A stretch of DNA of 64,000 nucleotides, from the NCBI GenBank assembly GCA_946965045.2, contig OX337237.1, positions 2,914,001 to 2,978,000 on the forward strand. The letters run 5' to 3'. Under the pieces are notes generated by a model. It saw nothing but the letters and a program-made list of their open reading frames with translations. It had not been told where the DNA came from and made no database searches. Of the stretch, positions 30,501 through 37,591 are shown one piece after another. This DNA is from Epithemia pelagica (Eukaryota; Bacillariophyta; Bacillariophyceae; Surirellales; Surirellaceae). Position numbers and translations under genes: made by a program. The first letter of the stretch is position 1. Every line of letters begins with the position of its first letter.

Positions 30501-32093
30501 CAATCCCAGGGAACGGCATTATCAAGGCTTGTAGCACACTGTCATGAGGCTGTATCTAAGAGTACCAGATGCCTTGATGCCAACACTGAGTTGCTTGGCT
30601 CTACGAACACAGATACTTCGAATTCCCCACTGCAGCTTTTGGCTGGGGTCAGCCGTGCAATCCTACCATTTGCCAGGTCCCTTGTTCTCATGACGCGCGC
30701 AACTGTTGCTGTAAGACAAGATCGGCTAGAGAGGGCCAATGTAAACAAGAATGATGAACAGACTGAAGCGGACCAAGTTCTTGAAGCCGCATTATTTGAT
30801 TCAGACTTGATGGAATGCGAAGATGGCTTTATGTTTGTAAAAGCATTGAAGGGTCCACTCCCATTGCAGATGGTGCCCGGGGATGTTTCCAACGAATGGT
30901 TTGAACTTACTAATCGCTGGTTAACTTCGTTGATCGGGTTCGAGATACATCAAGGGTCCTCTGGCAGAAGTTTGCTACCGCTGATCGCTGACAAGTTGGA
31001 TGCTGGTGAAGTTGCCAGACAACTTGCAGAGGATCGTTCGGGAGCTTCGCCGAAGGATAGCGCATCAAATCGAGTTCGAGATCAAGAAGGTGTGAATGAG
31101 GGCAATGTTGACGAAGTTATGCAAGAAGCACCACCAGTAGGTGGAGAAGGGGTGGAGGTGAATGCGAACGAAGGCGGATTCGTGGTGGTCCGTCGTGGTA
31201 CTCGGGTAGAGGTAATGGTCGATGACGTTGAAGACCACGATGACGCAGACGAGATTGTAGATGAAGTCGATATGGATGATGCCGAAGAGATGGTAGATTT
31301 TGCTAATACCCTTGGATTTGGTGAGGCTATCGGGGTGGCTGGTCCGTCCATGAATTCTGGTCAAGACGACTCACACGAATCGTCGGACGAAAACAGCGAG
31401 TCGGGTTCAGACGATGGATTCGAGAATTTCGCCGAGTTTGCCAATGTGTCACGATCCCCTATCATTCCGTACCAGCCATCCTTCTTGGCATTGGACCAAA
31501 TCGGCCCTGGACGACATGGTGCAATGTTTGAATATGGTGAAGCAAGTAGTGTCATGTCCGACTTGAGCCACCTTTCCATGATACACCGCAAACACGTACC
31601 AACTTTCAACCTGATACGTCTGCCCAAATCATTCGTGGAATTGTATAATATTGTGAGTAAGGTGAAAGGTCGTGAAGAGAGTGGAGGAACAGATGAACAT
31701 GAAGACGTGGGAAATACCGAAACGGCGATTTGTCTATTGACGGGCACCGTCATGCGATCCGGTTCCCCACGGCGTAGTTACAGTCGGTCGATTCGACCAC
31801 CCGGTGCATGTACTCTTCACGCGAGGAAGCATGGCTCGGGTATTGGAATATATTTCTTGGTCCAAAAATGTACCGTCCTGCTTATGCACAACAACAAATC
31901 CGCTTATTCTCCGAGCATTTATGTGGACGAACATGGAGAAGAAGACCCAGGCCTTCGTCGCGGTCGACCTTTGTTTTTGAACGATGTACGATACCGTGCA
32001 TTGGAAATGTTGTGGAGAAATCAAGGCATTCCACGTGAGGTGGCTCAAATACGATCGACGTCAGACCGCGTCATTCGGGACAATTGGTATTAA
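21516..32093 (+). CDS. N-recognin E3 ubiquitin ligase, UBR1/PRT6-like, intronless
   Basis: 3,525 aa in a single 10.6-kb exon; start ATCACACCATGG. An acidic and Gln-rich N-terminus leads to a UBR box (about residues 279-348: CGYVFQRGDIAWNCRTC, ICDECFRNSNHEGHEV, CCDCGDVEAW, CCPTH), the zinc fold that binds basic N-terminal residues. At about 485-503, LRLHNDDVHTFEEVIDAL matches the ClpS-like N-domain that binds bulky hydrophobic N-termini. The RING-H2 begins ECIICRCDD (about 2333), continues MQCGHAAHLKC, and closes with CPLCKQL (about 2536); an insertion of roughly 160 residues splits it. The C-terminus has the UBR autoinhibitory-type block (LIRLPKSFVELYNIV, ICLLTGTVM, IYFLVQKCTVLLM, PLFLNDVRYRALEMLW). 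Predicted role: recognise N-degrons and ubiquitinate them for proteasomal decay (N-degron pathway). Low-complexity inserts (Asn tract near 26520-26540, acidic runs) punctuate it. Confidence 0.92.
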   Translation: MAHPWHPREDDDDEDDEEEEDEQEETPNLSRPTIPPSILSTSRSQQQPQPQQGGGGDYPLPAVLQFCPGGVATPHLPLSSSSSRVWPDDSNRPFSYALNQLSAQQQASLLAQAQAADDRLRQYALWYHAQEQQQQPQSSSTTTTTSSTHLPAHARPSLSVLCHAVFGRFTGVSPETVKDWANALVLSYLDRDEAREAAMSVQCTVVGSSEAPQPQPLVESIPTSEEEIWNEPTTTSPLVAPQSFLSSARPRTTSSSLASRLKDRLARAHPGMKRPRRPCGYVFQRGDIAWNCRTCQTDATCVICDECFRNSNHEGHEVYFHRTSPGGCCDCGDVEAWNIHGCCPTHQPELTTTAQETTTMESSTTTWNSVDPTNPTTSTPSTPSVVSMAADPLEAVRTALKGYELQQETLGQAPTALPPATTAALATVIGAAVSCLVQAVQGAGVGADPLQFPTAWPLEASLLSGDPAEEFAAGHLPLPPNYQLQLRLHNDDVHTFEEVIDALHQPTNTTGAAAAGAFGAPPPNNRGGGGPPGLSRHGGGPDRIRPGTAAPAPPREPPSLVPLREQATEMTHHVDADGQVVVKTYDNCRLAVHGFGRLKVRGLQCAVVSTAQVDLEQRARHLAVWLTEVCAAHPVAAALCIHALVQIDDTEPLAGYYVWSEPRTIPPWVGSAQFEQDAVAACRHRLQVFAPHKASSYLTRLEAWKLHDVAKGLPGFAAWTRADVQYYQGHGSWRRLALQRHGKSPHALWGTLPSRYHPRADQHDLLRHLTSSDGKPPAQPDTGMHLVEPLYVVDTDLRKQQEADRISSSVYPHKLPGLHLVWKPLGLSSSSTNNEPEEPNPQQVRHLLAMSSYRAPVSSILWLLLLDPYPTKQLRGATHALFLSLLTDSRFKCRFAAAFGVAYRPLSTLFCAGVGTEADTPLHFAVQILTAGSLVRALGHLPATQHLLLSDSAPSRQNDDAHNHQSSSSLGVFCLPIAHTIARCIHTNLLGATKEVNMILTNAFRTHRRSRRRQRQRLHQQPHERTRGTAHPDALHDEAGDHDDDDDLMEEEEEDVLLEEEDYDDTTAAHTASSNATLLPALTYIAGEHPLVTLLPAAPDDGFLDSRSTRHKRLPHLLRDLEYVMETPGTALRLLLYSQFPVYQGQTPLSLRNSSTSNSSGGGSSPDDVLVFPTVFARLLRLAQGMDAQKRKISGGHVEYEQNRWLEAFGLSLNIASARDALAESPAKTDAVVVDGRNSQQQQQETLLAAFRQAMGNLNAALLREIKLWLYREGLLETGLPIPSGGGLHGPMDLAQAGALQRSTLHVTGSSSSTSSTSGDRPAMDTSPLAASSSAAAAPSSGSGSLAGSYLGGNSSSAGHHLFHHHSSNHNMVALSCATGVKMTEHQLGLIENALKAEGEMRLHRLSALGVAPTTTLGDCATGPSAGLVMGDWLRVPHSPLAGDSLSFHLPLHRALAKSIRSLCSVVMPDSIRDAHPHTWWKIPVLDDDATMENAASAPYASSFPMHPLVPLLKPTLRSSNCRVVWMMGPDCTPQEAQRRRARARNVSAHIAVTKVLHSLADHPIRCLAAAQQIERHLWARNGSPVTGMAMNYTSTPLCRSFRDLDLLLVQLSATGWNVGLGARRVFALLLSRFNMDGYLCDPERRYTGGPAAAASPPRASGSGSRANNNNNNNNNPNLSAATTSVMQQFHHGSGGIATNPNTFLWVNPPRLQDPDHAVVLSESFFSTLCVLVTELPPPPPRSASDNGPLRQSIRRELLHALASEPRSRSEAMAAAALGVMRRDESEGSSNGGAASGGGTGGGLFRATFAQVLDEIGQAKKTTGRSRGTPGAPPSFELSADSCEEYDPTFYHLRRQDHQHAMDIVARLRKVKFPNECLPLVCPPPKAHPRFLPCRLLLHLPALDASIRRALLFALTGGSWLPPMEPVQVPQEDLKMSNTDGDAEDGDVILHDGLAAPANFSMTASGDVVITSFTGADTPGRPSLGPRRNATRSALASSNNPVSSFLRRPQSHEPHDPRGGKPFSKEVVAASAVSFLEVLQLLTLQAHTLEECASLHRTLPDLDEESRLISSGLSINTYLSRLVWVPESIEDVWALRPSSRGGPLDSKGSGECRGSVLGLLIALYEHRSDHSGGTSGGGSGGDDSDDNAGGANLMDEGHHGGARQLGAHGLKWLLRFVRALVDGATSVTAAAKSATSGVPIAIALQSSSSKNSSPQSGSSVSKLSATDGSSSYTPGAATSAGWTIHEGVRTTIQGMLDNLPDLWPLEKNKQTAGDGSGDNSAMSANQRNKEAGKEAQRRVMELMMQKQRKFAATIDDGKGSSDNVSSGVGVEECIICRCDDADGEINGPLGYLGHVQRSRVSQMRSSLEAEMADTDSENGSGNSRAAILTKTFRVIGHMGCQLRETEALDSKPLMCLPRGSVVTVLKRAFSAEYGILSRRVLVRHVKKADNNACPVISEGWASVMSSQGYVILSPLGSLCYSNSKWGATRPIVMQCGHAAHLKCVETHTLSLHQRAAGEQPYDGRFAANIADGEFLCPLCKQLSNILIPRDVPPSGTKETLPGAEASIQAYDKMDVDQEGSSSNLGESSGLVSSNRVREIGEIFHVSRLANPKPEDLNDLRVKALEDFGSHLYQAMEVSWDRTMNNRKKQQRWHPAIRKWDYEEEGGSGGGSMGLPRLLREQLIAWSAIGHSASSAEAGARGVEEVLPFGISSQTSDPWNGFTKSSFRTHAMIRELKRTLSGASGLLELLCSKMTNRLSVYTEEEEPQRNREGETPVILHCLGNLLQGRSWIVSTALATANSVTGPDSANDLALWTELTALTAALPCHTARDGVLSLRCEARATAASMWATNGGASSSNNSNSSNNAALPLAVRNVLTSATPHIRMPESWGSTDPCVTVSQSTNSTMKPFRLGIACGYLYTPLLAWDLNTFTGAVFSALLLHDVDKLPNNQELLQIVQMLLCARIVQAISIPGGFEVPDKDDLDDEDECWTTADEVQSQGTALSRLVAHCHEAVSKSTRCLDANTELLGSTNTDTSNSPLQLLAGVSRAILPFARSLVLMTRATVAVRQDRLERANVNKNDEQTEADQVLEAALFDSDLMECEDGFMFVKALKGPLPLQMVPGDVSNEWFELTNRWLTSLIGFEIHQGSSGRSLLPLIADKLDAGEVARQLAEDRSGASPKDSASNRVRDQEGVNEGNVDEVMQEAPPVGGEGVEVNANEGGFVVVRRGTRVEVMVDDVEDHDDADEIVDEVDMDDAEEMVDFANTLGFGEAIGVAGPSMNSGQDDSHESSDENSESGSDDGFENFAEFANVSRSPIIPYQPSFLALDQIGPGRHGAMFEYGEASSVMSDLSHLSMIHRKHVPTFNLIRLPKSFVELYNIVSKVKGREESGGTDEHEDVGNTETAICLLTGTVMRSGSPRRSYSRSIRPPGACTLHARKHGSGIGIYFLVQKCTVLLMHNNKSAYSPSIYVDEHGEEDPGLRRGRPLFLNDVRYRALEMLWRNQGIPREVAQIRSTSDRVIRDNWY

Positions 32094-32483
32094 AGGTCAC
32101 CGCAAAACGGAGGGCAGGTGCTATGTGTACCAAACACAACGAAACAACGATATAACAAGATTATAAATACAGAGTAATTTTAGATGCAAATGACAAGACG
32201 ACATTTGTTCATATCTCAAGTATAGCGCTTCATTTTGTGAGTTGTAGAGCGATTTTCCGATTGGATATATATAACGATCGAATTACAACGATCGCTCTAA
32301 ATCTTTTACTCGACTGGCTGCGGTTTGGAAAAAGCTATTATTTATACTTGATGTGCATACGTTCGTCGTTTTGAGCGTTTCCTAAGACGCTACGTATTTC
32401 CTATACATTTTCCAAATGTGTTGTCTGTGGAACACTAAACTGTGTGGGAATCACGAATACAAATATAAATCGAATGTTGGCCA
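32094..32483. other. Intergenic between convergent UBR and ST3 genes
   Basis: AT-rich 390 bp, the 3' flanks of both genes. A tandem-like pair of GCGATTTTCCGATTGGATAT and AACGATCGAATTAC-AACGATCGC elements is visible, but nothing coding. Confidence 0.4.
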
Positions 32484-34595
32484 TCATGACGAGCTGCTGC
32501 ATTGTTGCAATTCGTGTTGTTGCACGTGATTCACCTCGAGGGCAACCTGATACAAGTGCATCAAGGCTCGTACTTCTGGCGAGGCATTCAAAACTTGTTG
32601 TTGAAAGTCGGCCGTTTGAAATTTAGTTTTGCAACGACCATATTCTCCCGACGAAATGGATTCGTGAATCCGTTTCGGCGTTCTTGTACGGTTGTTGGTC
32701 GTCGTCCATCTCCTTTTCAGGGTCTCAGTCTCATTCGTTTCGCTGTTGTTGTTGTTATTGTTCAAGTACTGGATCCGCCGTGTCATCATGGACCACAGCA
32801 CGTCCATGCCGTGTTCCAAAATGCCCACGACACAAAAGCCCTGTTGGAGATTGCCCTGCGCTTGTGCGACCAGTTCGGTCAAGGTGGCCTCCTGTTCCAA
32901 ATGTCGGACTCGACAATCGGATCCACACAATTGATAGACATGATCCAAGGCCAATCGACGCATCCATCCCGGAGCAGGATCACGAACCAAATGAAGCCAA
33001 TTCTTCTCCTCCTTCTTCTTCGTTGTGCGGTTTGTGGCGGTGGTGGCCCTTGGTGGGCGGTTGCGCCGCACTGGGAGGCGGTCCTTTTGATTGCTGCTGC
33101 TGCTGCTGTTCATGCCGAGATAAATGTTGGAATTCCCAGCTCCAAAGGTGGCATGAGTGACATTGTCACAGTCCATGCTATGCCTGGAATACAAGGAATG
33201 CCAGGCAAAGGTGGAGGCGAACCAGGCAAAGGGATGACGCAGGACCACGACACGCAAGACGGGGAGGGAGGCATAGACATGAGACCAGGCCTGACCCCGT
33301 GCCATGTCGTCGTCGTCGTGTTCCTTCATTGTCCTGAAAGTAGTAGTAGCCGTGTCTTGTTGTTGTGGTTTTGGGATGGTACCACGGATCTGGTTGCCGT
33401 CTTGTTGTTCTCTGGACGACGGCGACAAAAGAGGACCCAAAATGGCATTCTTGGCGAGACGATCCACTTGTTGTTCCAATTCTTGACGACACTTGGTTCG
33501 TTGTGCTTCTTGTTGTTGTGTCGTTGTCGTATGCTGCTCGTTTGTTGCTGTTGTTGTTGGGTGGAGAGGGCGTGTCAAATTGTCGCACCATGAATGGTGT
33601 CCATCCAAGCGTGGCCAATATTCCTTCAAGGCGCGTCGGGCATGTAGTAGGGAATGGTTCTTGGGAATGATACAGGATGAATGGTTGTTTCTGTTGATGT
33701 TGTTCTTGTTGTTCTTGTCGTTGTCAGTGGGAGGTGGATCCGCCCCGTAGTAGTGCGTGTGCCACCACTTGGCCAATGTGTGGGCTGGCAACCAATGCAA
33801 TTCCGATCCCACTCCATTGTGTCCGACATAGACCCAATCCAGGGGAGTCGTGGGTCGGACGCCGGCAGCCGGCGTATTCGCCGAATCGAATCTTGTACTA
33901 CTAGTGTCCTGCGGATGATGAGAATGGCAATACCATTGATTGGTTTGGACGGCCGGTTTGCCAAAGTCAGTGGGACACGCCACGGCCAAACCAATGGGTG
34001 TGGAGGCCCGACACAGTTTGGTTCCTTCGTAGGACCAATGGTTGGCCCGTGGCAAAAATTGATAGTGACCACTGTTGCAAAAAGTGGCATTTTTTGTCGT
34101 CTTCTTCCTTGTCTTTTCCTCTCCCTCAGGGCGTCCTTCCGAAACCGGAATGGGATAAAAGGAATTGTCTCGACTTGGATCTTGCCAGGCGGTCGCACCA
34201 CGACGATAGTCGTGCGCGGCATGCGCCAATTGTCGTCGTAGGGAACCACCTCCCGTCTTGTGCAAATGGACAACAATCAAGGGTGTTTGCGTCAAGTGAC
34301 AACCCCACAATCGAGTCGTAGTCGTCGTATTGACATGATGATCACTGAGATGGTTAGTGTTGGGAGTGTGGTTCGGTGGTGGTGATGTTGAAAGACGTGT
34401 ATCACACAACGACAAGGACCATGACGAGTGGTTCGTCTTGGAATGCTTTTGCGGATGGATCTTGCTGTTGTTCCGGAGCGTTCGATTGGTACCAACCAGT
34501 GTCAATGACACCCACAAGACACAACTGCCCAATACTACTAATAGTACTACCACGATGCTGGTTCTGCCATTTCTGGTACTTTTTCTTCTCCTCAT
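32484..34595 (-). CDS. Sulfotransferase-like type II membrane protein, paralog ST3
   Basis: 703 aa from the ATG at 34595. N-terminus MRRRKSTRNGR followed by a signal-anchor (TSIVVVLLVVLGSCVLWVSL). At about residues 108-124, IVVHLHKTGGGSLRR is the closest of the three paralogs to the canonical PAPS loop (HxxKTGGxS). At about 448-466, VVVLRHPFAWFASTFAWHSL corresponds to the 3'-phosphate segment. Shared blocks: FCNSGHYQFLP, SYEGTKLCRA, YVGHNGVGSELHWLP, GWMRRLALDHVYQLCGSDCR, ASPEVRALMHLYQVALEVN. Golgi glycan sulfation is the likely role; the acceptor is unknown. The 5' half of this gene, with its promoter and the next gene CRN1, has been duplicated to 45.0-48.3 kb. Confidence 0.72.
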   Translation of the reverse strand: MRRRKSTRNGRTSIVVVLLVVLGSCVLWVSLTLVGTNRTLRNNSKIHPQKHSKTNHSSWSLSLCDTRLSTSPPPNHTPNTNHLSDHHVNTTTTTRLWGCHLTQTPLIVVHLHKTGGGSLRRQLAHAAHDYRRGATAWQDPSRDNSFYPIPVSEGRPEGEEKTRKKTTKNATFCNSGHYQFLPRANHWSYEGTKLCRASTPIGLAVACPTDFGKPAVQTNQWYCHSHHPQDTSSTRFDSANTPAAGVRPTTPLDWVYVGHNGVGSELHWLPAHTLAKWWHTHYYGADPPPTDNDKNNKNNINRNNHSSCIIPKNHSLLHARRALKEYWPRLDGHHSWCDNLTRPLHPTTTATNEQHTTTTQQQEAQRTKCRQELEQQVDRLAKNAILGPLLSPSSREQQDGNQIRGTIPKPQQQDTATTTFRTMKEHDDDDMARGQAWSHVYASLPVLRVVVLRHPFAWFASTFAWHSLYSRHSMDCDNVTHATFGAGNSNIYLGMNSSSSSNQKDRLPVRRNRPPRATTATNRTTKKKEEKNWLHLVRDPAPGWMRRLALDHVYQLCGSDCRVRHLEQEATLTELVAQAQGNLQQGFCVVGILEHGMDVLWSMMTRRIQYLNNNNNNSETNETETLKRRWTTTNNRTRTPKRIHESISSGEYGRCKTKFQTADFQQQVLNASPEVRALMHLYQVALEVNHVQQHELQQCSSSS

Positions 34596-34706
34596 GCTGT
34601 CGTGCGTTTGGGAAACAGGAATGGACACTCTCCGCCATTAACAGGCTCTCTTTGGCTATCTATGATTTGGATTGGATGGATGGAGACCTCTCCCCTGAAC
34701 GGTGAT

Positions 34707-34729
34707 AGACGTTGGAACGCATTTTTTGG
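34707..34729 (-). promoter_or_regulatory. 23-bp promoter motif of ST3
   Basis: Same 23 bp as at 14450-14472, read in the direction of ST3 transcription and about 112-134 bp upstream of its ATG. The whole block to about 34850, including the GCGCGGGG box, is repeated before the ST3-derived fragment (45487-45640) and in a diverged form at 53235-53345 and 60577-60687. Confidence 0.45.
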
Positions 34730-35007
34730 GGTGCGGCTCAGCATCTCGTTTTGTGCTAGGGAAACAGTCACCCCGCGCGGAAAAGCCGCAAGTTCGCGCA
34801 CCGGCTCAGATGCGTTCTCACAAAAATCTCAAAGGAACACACCACAAAAAAAACAAAAGATATACATACAACAAGTCGAAGGATTGATGGCGATCGATTC
34901 ACGAAGGCATGTCTAGTTTGACACAATGTTTCAAGTTGCGATTGTCGCTTCTACCTTTTTTCCAACTCTTCACCTTGTTCCGATGCGAGTTCCAAAAATG
35001 ACATTAA

Positions 35008-37515
35008 TTAGCCCCCATATGTCATTGGTATGTCCGCTTGCTTTTGCTCAGTTGGCACATCTTCCAAGGCTCTCATGCGTTTCAAGCTCGCATCCGCATC
35101 CTCGTTCATTATGTTTCGATAGTTCAACCCAGTTAAGACAATGCAGGGAAAGTCAAACCGTTCCGTCTCACTCCAATAATTGTGCCTGAAGCGTTTCTGC
35201 TCAAATTGCGTCGCTACGCCTGCGCCAACTTCATCCACTCCTATAGCAAATAGTATCGCTGGCCAATGCATTGCTAGGTCCACCCCAGCAGCCTTGAAGG
35301 TTTCTTTTTCCTCATTCGTCAAAAAATATTCCACGTTCGCCTTGTGATGTGTCGTAGCGTTCTCAGCCCCTGTAAGACTTTGAAGCGTGTCCGAAACTCT
35401 GTTTTTGTCCTGAACGACAACGCCAACGAACGTGTCTTTTTTTACCCTAAGCGGGATGACTTTGTCAATGCCTCTGCGACCCTCTTCCACAACAATTGCT
35501 GCAGTTCGTCGATAAGCATACCGCAGTAAATCATGAGTGATTAGTGGTCCCTTGATTGATTTGGAAAGATACACAAAATGAGTAAAGCAGACCTCACCGT
35601 CAAGGTACGTCAGATATCGGGAAGCTTCACTCGATTGATTCTGTTTCTTTGCTTCGAGAAGGGCCTGCGAATCCGACCAATCAAGCCCTAGACGCTTCAA
35701 GATTGCGAGTTCGTTTTCTACATTAATTTCTTGAAGACCACTCGTCTCGAGCTTGTCAATCACTGTACCAAGATTGGCATCCTTTCTGTTGAACTGCTTC
35801 AAGTAGTCCTTGAGCTGTACCCCTTTGACTGTTCCACCGCCCATTGCTTTGTCCATTGCAAGCGTCATCAACAGCCGGACGATGAGTTCTCCTTTGTATC
35901 CTTTATCGACAACTCCGAATGCAAGAAACTCGTTCAACGTAGATATCATCTGCTGTATATTTTCGGCGTTGTTCATTAATTTTCTGGCAGCCACGGCCAA
36001 AACTGGCTCCGAAGGATATGTCACCGTCATGCTCATTCTATCCTCTGAAACGCTTAGCGCTGTACCCATGTGACATGCAACAAGGGATGGTGCGTACAAA
36101 CTTGTCGGTGAGATGGACAGGCACAATCGAACCGACAAAGCAGCCAACAGTTCTTCCTTCTTTGCGAGCTTGAAATCGCTCTCCATCGAATTGCGTAGTT
36201 TCATTATTGCATAATCAAGCAGAGAACTTGGAGCCAGTGACATTTTGCATGTAAGGAGAGCCTTCCATAGTGGACGACCCATTGAATACAAGATTAGCGG
36301 ATCATGGCATGCTTCAACGTTCTTGGCAAGTAGTGTGTCGCGATCATTGTTCACCCGAAAGCTAGATCCAAGGATAAAGGGCTTCAATGGCTTTTGATTA
36401 TTGTCATCATATCCAGCATAAGGCTTGAATGACGAATCTTGATTCTCGTCATCGTACCTCGAACAGGGCTTCCATGACGGATCTTCGGGAGACAAATACG
36501 TTATGGAGGAAAATGTGGACATGACAACAAAAAAAAGCCATTCCGACTCATCTGTAAACGTCTTGAACACGGCACGCAGGGCGCGGTAGAACGACACCCC
36601 GTCCGATGTGAATTTGTCCAAGAGCCATGATGCTTCATCAACAACAAAGATAATCTTCTTTTGACCAGTTGGCACCATGGATATCGCCGGTGGCTTGGTT
36701 TCGGTAAGCAGTGGAGAAATTTTTGGTGAGACGGAAACCGGGTTTTCCCCTGCAATCGCTCTGTTCAGAGCCACGCATATCTCCTGGTTGAGCGCATTTT
36801 CTAGCACTATCCTTGGGTACTTTGAGAAGTCCGACTCCTCAATCGTCACGTTCTTTGATGGGTAGGCTTTTTTGGAACTAAAGGTCCAGTAAACGACCTG
36901 ATAGTTCTCTGGCGGATGATCTTTCAAATGAGTAACGAGACGTGATTTCCCGTAGCCAGAGCTCTGAATGACCGCAAAAAACGGAGCGTTTTTTACGACA
37001 GATTCTTTCTTTCGTTGCAAGAAAATCTTCCGTTGCTCCTCAAGATGTCGTATGAATTCGAGATCATCCTCATGGCTTTCATAGTCCTGTCTAAATGCAC
37101 TTTCAGCAGAGTCTTGGGGTAAATCCGGACCAGGATCTGCCAAATCCATTTTTTCTCTTATCTCAAGAAACCTACCAATTCTAGAGCATAACCACTTGTC
37201 AGTCTCGGCGGTGATCGTTGAAGGAAATTTCCTATAAATCGAAATGCTCTTGCTTGTCTCCGGTGCCTTTTTCCAGTCCTCCGTGGTAGATTTTGCATCA
37301 TTATATGCCTTTTCCAAAATGCCAACGTACGACCACTGCTGAGACTGAGATGCTTCGACCTCGTTGGTGTCGATGAGACTACTGTAGTCGTACGGCGGCT
37401 GCCCCCGTTTGCTGCTTGTTTCTGTTATTCCCGATGTAGCATCGACCATATTGACGTCTTCTTCCTCTTCTTCCATTGCCAATTTCTCGCTTCCCTCGAC
37501 TGTTCGCTTGGACAT
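35008..37515 (-). CDS. Crinkler-type P-loop NTPase with putative nuclease core, CRN1
   Basis: 835 aa from MSKRTVEG (ATG at 37515). The frame is open 64 codons further upstream, but that part is not conserved in the paralogs. N-terminal acidic/helical region (1-175); variant Walker A IQSSGYGKSR (about 183-192); Walker B KKIIFVVDEASWLL (about 286-299); later GRPLWKALL, a sensor-like motif known from fungal and oomycete Crinkler-associated NTPases; YKGELIVRLLMTLAMD; then GIDKVIP (Asp about 684) and GVVVQDKN (Gln702, Lys704). The E...D...QxK order fits a restriction-endonuclease-like fold, as proposed for CRN/RHS proteins. No signal peptide. Nuclear nucleic-acid-acting effector or conflict protein is inference. 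It groups with CRN4 in the 100-290 region. Confidence 0.65.
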   Translation of the reverse strand: MSKRTVEGSEKLAMEEEEEDVNMVDATSGITETSSKRGQPPYDYSSLIDTNEVEASQSQQWSYVGILEKAYNDAKSTTEDWKKAPETSKSISIYRKFPSTITAETDKWLCSRIGRFLEIREKMDLADPGPDLPQDSAESAFRQDYESHEDDLEFIRHLEEQRKIFLQRKKESVVKNAPFFAVIQSSGYGKSRLVTHLKDHPPENYQVVYWTFSSKKAYPSKNVTIEESDFSKYPRIVLENALNQEICVALNRAIAGENPVSVSPKISPLLTETKPPAISMVPTGQKKIIFVVDEASWLLDKFTSDGVSFYRALRAVFKTFTDESEWLFFVVMSTFSSITYLSPEDPSWKPCSRYDDENQDSSFKPYAGYDDNNQKPLKPFILGSSFRVNNDRDTLLAKNVEACHDPLILYSMGRPLWKALLTCKMSLAPSSLLDYAIMKLRNSMESDFKLAKKEELLAALSVRLCLSISPTSLYAPSLVACHMGTALSVSEDRMSMTVTYPSEPVLAVAARKLMNNAENIQQMISTLNEFLAFGVVDKGYKGELIVRLLMTLAMDKAMGGGTVKGVQLKDYLKQFNRKDANLGTVIDKLETSGLQEINVENELAILKRLGLDWSDSQALLEAKKQNQSSEASRYLTYLDGEVCFTHFVYLSKSIKGPLITHDLLRYAYRRTAAIVVEEGRRGIDKVIPLRVKKDTFVGVVVQDKNRVSDTLQSLTGAENATTHHKANVEYFLTNEEKETFKAAGVDLAMHWPAILFAIGVDEVGAGVATQFEQKRFRHNYWSETERFDFPCIVLTGLNYRNIMNEDADASLKRMRALEDVPTEQKQADIPMTYGG

Positions 37516-37584
37516 GATGCTTTTGCACCAAAGATCGAAATTACACAAAAAATGAAAACATGACGTGAAAAATATGGAAGGGCG

Positions 37585-37591
37585 CCCCCCC
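37585..37591 (-). promoter_or_regulatory. Promoter G-tract of CRN1 (G7 on the sense strand)
   Basis: A homopolymer next to the GGGCGCC box about 70 bp upstream of the CRN1 ATG. The tract is 7, 10, 9 and 8 bases long at CRN1, 2, 3 and 4. A TGACGTGA (CRE-like) box lies between the tract and the ATG. Confidence 0.45.

Noticed and set aside
21700-31800. Many long antisense and out-of-frame open frames over the UBR gene
   Set aside because: They are shadows of biased codon use and Ser/Gln/Asp/Asn repeats in the real frame; none has a domain motif.
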